From CAZLQG01 sp964561655 (GTDB lineage: Bacteria > Patescibacteriota > Doudnabacteria > UBA920), in assembly GCA_964561655.1 (NCBI GenBank), contig CAZLQG010000004.1:1-38939 (forward strand): 38,939 nt of DNA, given 5' to 3'. The notes under the pieces were generated by a model. The model made no database searches. It saw only the letters and a list, made by a program, of their open reading frames with translations, and was not told the DNA's origin. Positions 33,426 to 38,939 of the stretch are shown in pieces (the first letter of the stretch is position 1; each line of letters opens with the position of its first letter). Position numbers and translations under genes: made by a program.

Positions 33426-35033
33426 ATGAAAACAAAAATGTCCGCCGGAGGCGAAAAATATTTTTGGCTGATTATCATTCTGATAATCGGCACAGCGCTG
33501 AGGTTTTATCATAACACCGACATTTCACTTTGGCACGATGAGGCGTTTTCGGCTTTACTCATTAAATATCCCTGGGGTGAGATGATGTCTCGCATTGGCC
33601 TGGATGTACATCCGCCGATGTATTATATATTCTTGCGTCTTTGGTATTATATTTTTGGCGATTCCTTGCTTTCTTTGCGATCGTTTACGGTGTTTTTCAG
33701 TGTTGGCACGATTTGGGCTTCTTGGGCGCTTGTAAAAGAGGCGTTTAAAAACGAGAGGGCAGCCCTTTGGACGGCGGTTTTGATTGCTTTAAACCCTTTT
33801 CAACTGCAATATGCCACAGAGGCAAGAATGTACACCATGGGGGCATTTTTTGCGGTTTTAGGGGCATATTTTTTGGTTAAAGCCTTGCGGCACCAGCGCG
33901 CTTTGCACCAAGACGAGAATCTTCACATGCCAGACTTGCCGGCTGACATCAATCATAAAAAGAAGATGTTGTGGCACTTTTTTGGTTTTGCATTTTCAAT
34001 GTCCGTGATGATTTATACGCATTACTATATGTTTTTTACTGCCGCGGCTTTGGGATTTTACGGACTTCTTTATCTTTTCTTTCACCATAAGTGGGACTTT
34101 AGAAAATATATTCCGCTCTTTATTTCCTTCATTGCAATAGGTCTTTCCTATCTTTTGTGGATAAAAACTTTCTTGTTCCAATACGGGCAGGTAAGCGAAA
34201 GCTACTGGATTCCCAAAATGGACATCTGGAGCATTCCTACCACTTTGTGGCAGATGTTTTTGGGAATCGGCATAGACATTACAAACAGCACTACCCAAAT
34301 TCAAGTGGCGGTTGCAAGCTTGTTTTTACTTTTTGTGATTTACAGATTCTTGAGAAGAAGCCAAAGCTTTGAAAAATGGCTGGTCTTTTTGGGGATAATT
34401 GCGCCTTTTGGCGGTTCAATTTTGTTCTTGCTTTTAGCAAGATTAAAAGACAGCGAAACTTCCGTATTTTTAGTGAGATACTTTTTGTTCACAACGGCTT
34501 TTCTTTCCATAACCATTGCTGTTTGGCTTTCGCAAATAAAAATAAAATGGCTGGCGGTTTCGCTGTTTGCTCTTTACGCGGCAGCTAATTTAGGAACTTT
34601 TTATAATTACTGGTCGGAACTGGACATAAAAAACAAGACTGGGATGGCCGGAGCCTCAAGATATCTTACAGCTAATGTTGAACCGCAGCACAAACTTTAC
34701 ATTGGCAGCAGTTTTATGTTTTTTAATCTGAAATATTACGTAAATCAATTAGGCATAGCAAGTAAGTCCCTTCTTTATAGTGGCGGTATTACCGAAGTCC
34801 ACCAACTTCCCCACTACGCGGGGACAGCGATTTTGACCAATGAAGATTTATTGCCGGATTTTAATCAATCAGCAAAAAGCGGCGACACTGTTTGGCTGGT
34901 TTGGACTAATGGTTTTGGCGGGAGCAAGCCGGAAACGCCGGTAAATTGGGACAAAATTCGTGAAGAATTTTACGCAGAAGTAAGGCCGTACGTTGGTACT
35001 TATGTTTACGTGACGGAATATAGGGTAAACTAG
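33426..35033 (+). CDS. Multi-spanning glycosyltransferase, GT39/PMT-like
   Basis: A 535-aa membrane protein with about eleven helices. After helix 1 the motif ISLWHDEAFSALLIKYPW (with the D/E pair of GT-C enzymes) appears, then GLDVHPPMYYIFLRLW and the segment LNPFQLQYATEARMYTMGAF, typical of the PMT_2/ArnT superfamily. A soluble C-terminal part (about 430-535) follows. The donor is presumably a polyprenyl-phosphate sugar. The start ATG at 33426 is chosen near the hydrophobic N-terminus; an in-frame TTG lies 24 bp earlier and another ATG 12 bp later. It follows the first GT39-like gene by about 30 bp, probably in one operon. Confidence 0.8.
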   Translation: MKTKMSAGGEKYFWLIIILIIGTALRFYHNTDISLWHDEAFSALLIKYPWGEMMSRIGLDVHPPMYYIFLRLWYYIFGDSLLSLRSFTVFFSVGTIWASWALVKEAFKNERAALWTAVLIALNPFQLQYATEARMYTMGAFFAVLGAYFLVKALRHQRALHQDENLHMPDLPADINHKKKMLWHFFGFAFSMSVMIYTHYYMFFTAAALGFYGLLYLFFHHKWDFRKYIPLFISFIAIGLSYLLWIKTFLFQYGQVSESYWIPKMDIWSIPTTLWQMFLGIGIDITNSTTQIQVAVASLFLLFVIYRFLRRSQSFEKWLVFLGIIAPFGGSILFLLLARLKDSETSVFLVRYFLFTTAFLSITIAVWLSQIKIKWLAVSLFALYAAANLGTFYNYWSELDIKNKTGMAGASRYLTANVEPQHKLYIGSSFMFFNLKYYVNQLGIASKSLLYSGGITEVHQLPHYAGTAILTNEDLLPDFNQSAKSGDTVWLVWTNGFGGSKPETPVNWDKIREEFYAEVRPYVGTYVYVTEYRVN

Positions 35034-35045
35034 AAAAGCTTAAAA

Positions 35046-35076
35046 ATAAAGCCAGCCTTGACTAGGTTTTAGCTGG
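35046..35076 (-). terminator. Weak terminator between the GT gene and pyrH
   Basis: On the minus strand CCAGC (35072-35076) pairs with GCTGG (35052-35056), stacked on CCT/AGG, followed by CTTTATTTTT. It would end the pyrH transcript. Confidence 0.45.
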
Positions 35077-35083
35077 AAGATGG

Positions 35084-35764
35084 TTAAGTGATTACAGTAC
35101 CTCTGAATTTACGGCCTTTTAAGATATTTTCCAGGTTTTTTAAATTTTTTCCGTTTGCAATAATGATCTTTAGCTTGTTTTTCCGGGCGAACATGGCAGC
35201 GGTTGGGTCAAACGGTACGTTTTTGCCCGGAACCCACCGGGAGCCGGTAATTTTAAGCAACTCATTCCAGGAAAGCTTTTCTTGTCTTTTTGCGTTCTTA
35301 AATTTGCGCGGGTCTTTGTCGTAAACGTAAGAGACGTTGCTTAAATTAATAACGGTTGACGCTCGGTAGGTTTGCGCGAATTTAATCATAGCGCCGTCAC
35401 TGCTTCTGCCCGGTTTCCAGCCACCGCCGACCAATACCGGCTCTTTAAAAATAATCTTTTTTTGCGGATCTTTGGCAATTTCTCTGTAAGCCAGTTTTTT
35501 AAACATCAGCTGTACTAATTTAGCGTTCAGCCAGGTGAAGTTTATTCCCATCCAATCCAAAGCTCCTTCATCAATTTTTGATATTTTAGCAAGCGCGTCC
35601 TGGTATTTCCTGCAAATTTTACCGCCGCCTGCTATTAAAATAAATTTATTGCCGCGCTTGGCTTGTTTTTGGATAAGCGCTTTAAAATTTTTGAGAAACT
35701 TTATGTCAATTTTTTCCGGGACAATTAGTGAACCTCCTAGCGATATAACAAAAATTTTTTTCAT
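35084..35764 (-). CDS. pyrH: Uridylate kinase, archaeal-like form
   Basis: A 226-aa amino acid kinase family enzyme phosphorylating UMP to UDP. It begins MKKIFVISLGGSLIVPEKID with the GGSL phosphate loop, and contains FILIAGGGKICRKYQDALAK, DWMGINFTWLNAKLVQLMF, a glycine segment EPVLVGGGWKPGRSSDGAMI, NLSNVSYVYDKDPRKF (the VDGVYTxDP-type site) and VPFDPTAAMFARKN. The short form and the DWMGI motif are like archaeal UMP kinases and unlike the 240-aa hexameric proteobacterial PyrH. It follows ftsQ by 9 bp. Confidence 0.88.
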   Translation of the reverse strand: MKKIFVISLGGSLIVPEKIDIKFLKNFKALIQKQAKRGNKFILIAGGGKICRKYQDALAKISKIDEGALDWMGINFTWLNAKLVQLMFKKLAYREIAKDPQKKIIFKEPVLVGGGWKPGRSSDGAMIKFAQTYRASTVINLSNVSYVYDKDPRKFKNAKRQEKLSWNELLKITGSRWVPGKNVPFDPTAAMFARKNKLKIIIANGKNLKNLENILKGRKFRGTVIT

Positions 35765-35773
35765 AAAAAAAGT

Positions 35774-36751
35774 TTAATTTTCTAGTAAAGTTTCTTCGGT
35801 TGTGCTTGCCTCTTCGGGCATGGGTTTTTGGGCGCAGGGAGCATTTATAAAGCAAAGGAAACTCCTGTTTTGAAAGCGCATGTCAATGTATTTTAGCCGG
35901 AATTTGTCCTGCTGTCCTACCTGTGACATAAGGAGGTTAAAGTTTTTTATAGTTTCTCCCAAGTCCGAATAAAAGTCAAAATAAATTTTAGGGCCGTTTT
36001 TTTTGGTAATTAAGACTATGTCCGGACTGGAAAAATCGGGCAGTTCAAAATTTTCCAGCTCATAACCGGACGCCGAAGGTAGCTTATTTGCCAGTGTTTG
36101 TAAAACTTTAATTTTATCAGCGTCTAAATACATTTCCCTTTCAGACAGGCTTGATGTTGCCGATAAAGCTATTTTTATTAAATTGGAGGCAAGGCTAGTG
36201 GAGGCATTTTCCGTCTTGCTGATTAATCCGTCATTTGTAAGCACTAGAAATTTTGGACCGGGCTCTTCCACTAAAAACTGCTCAAACCGCGAAGCCAGCT
36301 CTAATTTTAAGGTACCGGGAAAATCTTTTTCTATGGAGATAACGCTCAGGACATTTTGGTTGTTTGCCGTAATGTAAGCGGACGCTCTTTTTTTTGAAAA
36401 AAATAATAAGCTTTTTTGGGCGAAAATTTGGTTTTTGTCTATGTAGCTTAACGCGGTGTCTTTGGCTGACTGCGCTTGTTCTTCCGGCAAGCCTGTAATA
36501 AGTACACTTTTTATGCTAAATGGATTGCTGAAATATCCCAAATAAATAATTAGCAGCAAAACCAGCACTGCAGAAATCTGGACTCTTTGGGAGTCCAGAT
36601 TAAGCGAATAGATTATTTTTTGCCAAAAGTTTTGAGGAAGCAACCTGCCTTCCCTTTTGTATTCCCGCGCGCTTTTAAGCCTGCCTCTGAATTTGGAATT
36701 TTGAAACCGGTAGCCGGACGGGCCTGTTTTTTTGTTTTTACTAAAAAACAT
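35774..36751 (-). CDS. ftsQ: Cell division protein FtsQ/DivIB-like
   Basis: A 325-aa bitopic protein: a basic cytoplasmic N-terminus (1-55, Arg/Lys-rich), one transmembrane helix (about 58-75, ISAVLVLLLIIYLGYFS), then a POTRA domain (about 79-150, FSIKSVLITGLPEEQAQ and VLSVISIEKDFPGTLKLELA) and an FtsQ beta domain (about 150-300, with the characteristic NLLMSQ...KLKYIDMRF-like end, here LKYIDMRFQNRSF). It ends in an acidic Thr/Glu-rich tail. FtsQ links early and late divisome proteins. Sequence similarity is by pattern rather than strong motifs. It sits between serS and pyrH, 9 bp from each. Confidence 0.8.
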   Translation of the reverse strand: MFFSKNKKTGPSGYRFQNSKFRGRLKSAREYKREGRLLPQNFWQKIIYSLNLDSQRVQISAVLVLLLIIYLGYFSNPFSIKSVLITGLPEEQAQSAKDTALSYIDKNQIFAQKSLLFFSKKRASAYITANNQNVLSVISIEKDFPGTLKLELASRFEQFLVEEPGPKFLVLTNDGLISKTENASTSLASNLIKIALSATSSLSEREMYLDADKIKVLQTLANKLPSASGYELENFELPDFSSPDIVLITKKNGPKIYFDFYSDLGETIKNFNLLMSQVGQQDKFRLKYIDMRFQNRSFLCFINAPCAQKPMPEEASTTEETLLEN

Positions 36752-36760
36752 TTTTGCAGA

Positions 36761-38143
36761 TTACTTTGCTTTTTCCGGCGGTTTTATGAGGTCAATTCCC
36801 ACGTAAGGCTTTAGCACTTCCGGCACAACCACGCTGCCGTCTTCCTGTTGGTAGTTTTCCAAAATGGCAATTAAAATTCTTGGGCTGGCGATAACTGTGT
36901 TATTTAGAGTGTAAACGTGTCTGGTTTTGCCGTTTTTGCCCTTGTATTTTATATTTAACCTTCTTGCCTGCCAGTCGCCCAAATGTGAATCGCTGTGGGT
37001 TTCGCCGTAATTTTTTCTTGCTGGCATCCAGGTTTCTATGTCGTACATTTTGTATTTTCCAGCACCCATATCGCCAGTGCAAATATTAATCACCCTGTGG
37101 GGAAGTTTTAGCTCAATCAGCATTTCTTGGGCAATCTCCCTCATATCTTCTAGCCACTTTTCGCTTTTTATGATATCTGCTTTGCAGATTACCACCTGCT
37201 CTACTTTCATAAATTCACGAATCCGGTAAATGCCTTTAGCGTCTTTTCCATAACTGCCTACTTCGCTTCTATAGCAAGGGCCGACACCGCAGACTTTGAT
37301 TGGCAGATCTTTCTCGTCTAATGTCTGACCAGTGTAGTAGGCTAAAAGTGAAGGCTCAGAAGTACCGGCTAAAAATAGACTGCTGGCATCTTTTGCTTCT
37401 TCCGGCACAACTTGATTAAATTTTACCTTATACGACCCCCTTTCAATTTTATATATCTCTTCGCGCCCGAACGGAAAATGACCGCTGCCGAATAGCGCGA
37501 ATTCCCTAATTAAAACCGGCGGCACCATTAGGGTAAAGCCTTTCTCCCGCATTTTTTTAAGTGCGTGCCATATAAGTCCGTACTGCATTAACACCGCTTC
37601 GTTTTTTAAGTAATAGCCTCTAAATCCGGAAGTTTTAACTCCGGCTTCGGTGTCAATTAAATCCAGTTCTTTCCCTAAGGTGATATGGTCTTTTATTTTA
37701 AAGTTGAATTGAGTGGGGACTTGCTTTACTTTTTCTTTGTCTTTTGGATCTACGTGGCCTAAAGTCGGTGACCAGTAGCTCCAAGGAACGTTGGCGGATT
37801 CGTCTTTGCCCACAGGCGTTTCTGGGCTTGGAATATTTGGAACAATAGACATTAGCCTTTCATAATCGCCGATAATTCTGTCCAGTTTGGCTTTCATTTC
37901 CGTTTCTTTGGCATCTACTTCTTTCATTTCTAAAAGCCTAACCTTTTTTTCCTCACTGGATAGTTTGGGCAATTCTTTGGAAAATTGGTTTTTAGTAGCT
38001 TTTAGACTTTCTAACTCGGTCAGAAAATCTCTTCTTTTGGCATCCAAGTCCAAAAGTTCGTCAAGGTCCAAATTGATATTTTTGTCTTTTATCGCCTTTT
38101 TTACTTTGTCCTGGTTTTCGCGGATAAATTTAATGTCGAGCAT
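36761..38143 (-). CDS. serS: Seryl-tRNA synthetase
   Basis: A 460-aa class II synthetase. An N-terminal coiled-coil arm (about 30-100, many Lys/Glu heptads) binds the tRNA-Ser variable arm. Core: motif 1 region GYYLKNEAVLMQYGLIWHAL, TSEPSLLAYYTGQTL (serine site), motif 2 CYRSEVGSYGKDAKGIYRIR with EFMKVEQ, and motif 3 ASPRILIAILENYQQEDGSV. The tripeptide before motif 3 reads LNNTVIAS rather than LNGSGLAV, a variant. It starts with MLDIKFIRENQDKVKKAIKD at 38143. The interrupted NUDIX gene upstream overlaps its start by 14 bp. Confidence 0.96.
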   Translation of the reverse strand: MLDIKFIRENQDKVKKAIKDKNINLDLDELLDLDAKRRDFLTELESLKATKNQFSKELPKLSSEEKKVRLLEMKEVDAKETEMKAKLDRIIGDYERLMSIVPNIPSPETPVGKDESANVPWSYWSPTLGHVDPKDKEKVKQVPTQFNFKIKDHITLGKELDLIDTEAGVKTSGFRGYYLKNEAVLMQYGLIWHALKKMREKGFTLMVPPVLIREFALFGSGHFPFGREEIYKIERGSYKVKFNQVVPEEAKDASSLFLAGTSEPSLLAYYTGQTLDEKDLPIKVCGVGPCYRSEVGSYGKDAKGIYRIREFMKVEQVVICKADIIKSEKWLEDMREIAQEMLIELKLPHRVINICTGDMGAGKYKMYDIETWMPARKNYGETHSDSHLGDWQARRLNIKYKGKNGKTRHVYTLNNTVIASPRILIAILENYQQEDGSVVVPEVLKPYVGIDLIKPPEKAK

Positions 38144-38588
38144 AGAAAAGAATTAAGAAGTAAGAATTTAAAAGTAGAGCTGTTTCTTTAGTATAAGGTA
38201 ATAATTGGTATTTATCTAAGTCCGATAGTTTAATAAATTTTAATTCAGAAATTTTATTATCAAAATTTTTCTTATGGAGTTGTCCGCCAATAACTTCGCA
38301 TTCGTATGATATTAGTAAAACTTGCCAAACATCTTTTTCTACTGTTTCCTAGGTGTTGCAGTAAATTTTTGGCAATAGTCTAATCACTTTCACGTCGAGT
38401 CCTGATTCTTCTTTAGTTTTCCTGATAACAGCCGTTTGGGGATTTTCTCCAAATTTTATATGTCCTCCCACAAATTCCCATTTGCCACTAGCTTTTGATA
38501 TTTCATCATCTTTCCGTTTGGCAAGCAATATCTCCTTTTTGTCATTCTTTACTACCGCCACAACTATTGCTTTTTGGATTTTTTTCAT
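38130..38588 (-). pseudogene. NUDIX hydrolase, interrupted by TAG
   Basis: A 153-codon frame. The first 79 codons give MKKIQKAIVVAVVKNDKKEI, then the NUDIX box GGHIKFGENPQTAVIRKTKEESGL (about 41-64), with G, E and the REUxEE-like segment changed to RKTKEE. A TAG follows at 38349-38351. The same frame then stays open for 72 codons (ETVEKDVWQVLLISYECEVI, then FIKLSDLDKYQLLPYTKETA) with family-like strands to a TAA at 38130. An intact protein of about 152 aa was therefore cut by one nonsense change; the N-terminal half alone lacks part of the fold. It lies between lysS and serS. Confidence 0.75.
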
Positions 38589-38639
38589 AATTCAAATTAG
38601 GATTATTCGCGTAATCTGTGCTATTTGCGCATCTGTGAA

Positions 38640-38939
38640 TTATTTTTCCTTCATCGGCGGGAAGATGACGGTTTCTCTGACTGGTTTATCTATTAACACG
38701 CTAAAGAGCCTTTCAGAAAGGCCAAAACCCGCGCACGGCGGCATACCATATTCCATGGCGGTTAAATAGTCTTCGTCCAGCATTTGAGCCTCTTTGTCCC
38801 CTGCCGCTCGCAGTTTCATTTGTTCTTCAAACCTCGCCCGTTGATCAATTGGATCATTTAGTTCTCCAAAGCCTTTGCCTAATTCCGACCCGCACGCCAT
38901 AATCTGTACCCGTTGCACTGCGTTTGGGTTTTTAGCGTC
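38640..38939 (-). CDS. lysS: Lysyl-tRNA synthetase, class II (C-terminal part)
   Basis: The final 99 codons of a gene that continues past the right edge of the window. It reads DAKNPNAVQRVQIMACGSEL, then FGELNDPIDQRARFEEQMKL, YLTAMEYGMPPCAGFGLSER and ends KPVRETVIFPPMKEK. ELNDP and the motif 3 GFGLSER with its invariant Arg identify a class II synthetase, and the ending is that of LysRS. It is probably the head of the lysS-NUDIX-serS-ftsQ-pyrH run. The true start is not in view; a GTG at 38918 is internal. Confidence 0.9.
   Translation of the reverse strand, partial: DAKNPNAVQRVQIMACGSELGKGFGELNDPIDQRARFEEQMKLRAAGDKEAQMLDEDYLTAMEYGMPPCAGFGLSERLFSVLIDKPVRETVIFPPMKEK

Noticed and set aside
1..38939. 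CRISPR array, prophage or insertion sequence with transposase
   Set aside because: No regularly spaced repeats, no phage structural or integrase genes and no transposase were seen on either strand.

Overview
The window looks like a chromosome fragment of an ultra-small, host-dependent bacterium of the Candidate Phyla Radiation (Patescibacteria), most likely a Parcubacteria-type lineage. The signs are short informational proteins (an EF-Ts of 193 aa, a ThrRS without a TGS domain), tandem divergent adenylate kinases followed by map, a UMP kinase of the form often seen in archaea, an S-adenosylhomocysteine hydrolase, several membrane-bound glycosyltransferases, and essentially no biosynthetic metabolism. 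TGA ends prfA and the family 2 glycosyltransferase gene, so the UGA=Gly code of Gracilibacteria/SR1 does not apply. The lineage is inferred from gene content and protein style only.

Layout. 1-393: tRNA-Trp, rpmG and tRNA-Thr(TGT), reading left (the usual neighbourhood of secE-nusG). 577-2675: ahcY and an aldo/keto reductase, reading right. 2752-3929: tRNA-Tyr, a GIY-YIG gene wedged into the tRNA 5' end, and a VIT1-like transporter. 3981-4199: tRNA-Thr(GGT) and a tRNA 3'-half remnant. 4225-6573: a TPR protein, tsf and rpsB (left). 6754-9324: rpmE, prfA, two broken prmC starts and prmC (right). 9354-12689: rplY (L25), a zinc-ribbon protein, rodA and a membrane protein (left). 12873-16331: dnaE. 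16495-17450: a small membrane protein, a candidate structured leader RNA and a broken GIY-YIG element. 17459-19846: thrS and an RRM protein. 19906-21857: map and two adk genes (left). 21962-27674: a Kef-type antiporter, cysS, dnaB and recR (right), with a tiny acidic protein opposite dnaB. 27976-31607: rplU and a glycan-lipid operon (left). 31685-35033: two multi-spanning glycosyltransferases (right). 35084-38939: pyrH, ftsQ, serS, a broken NUDIX gene and the 3' end of lysS (left).

Genes work mainly in translation (ribosomal proteins, EF-Ts, RF1 and its methyltransferase, four aminoacyl-tRNA synthetases, Met aminopeptidase), replication (DnaE, DnaB, RecR) and the cell envelope (RodA, FtsQ, a WecA/MraY-type transferase, GT2 and GT39-like enzymes). 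Promoters are unusually readable: most transcription units have an extended -10 (TGnTAnAAT), several with a TTGCCA -35 at 17 bp, and several mRNAs appear leaderless.

The most unusual content is non-coding. The L25 mRNA leader carries an exact copy of ten loop E nucleotides of 5S rRNA, a probable autoregulatory site. A GIY-YIG gene sits in tRNA-Tyr and has regenerated the tRNA 5' end. tRNA-Thr(GGT) is bracketed by a perfect 17-bp inverted repeat next to a tRNA remnant. prmC has three successive N-termini. Palindromic elements lie in frame inside prfA, prmC and a glycosyltransferase gene and at gene ends. The RRM gene has a long leader that buries its ribosome binding site.
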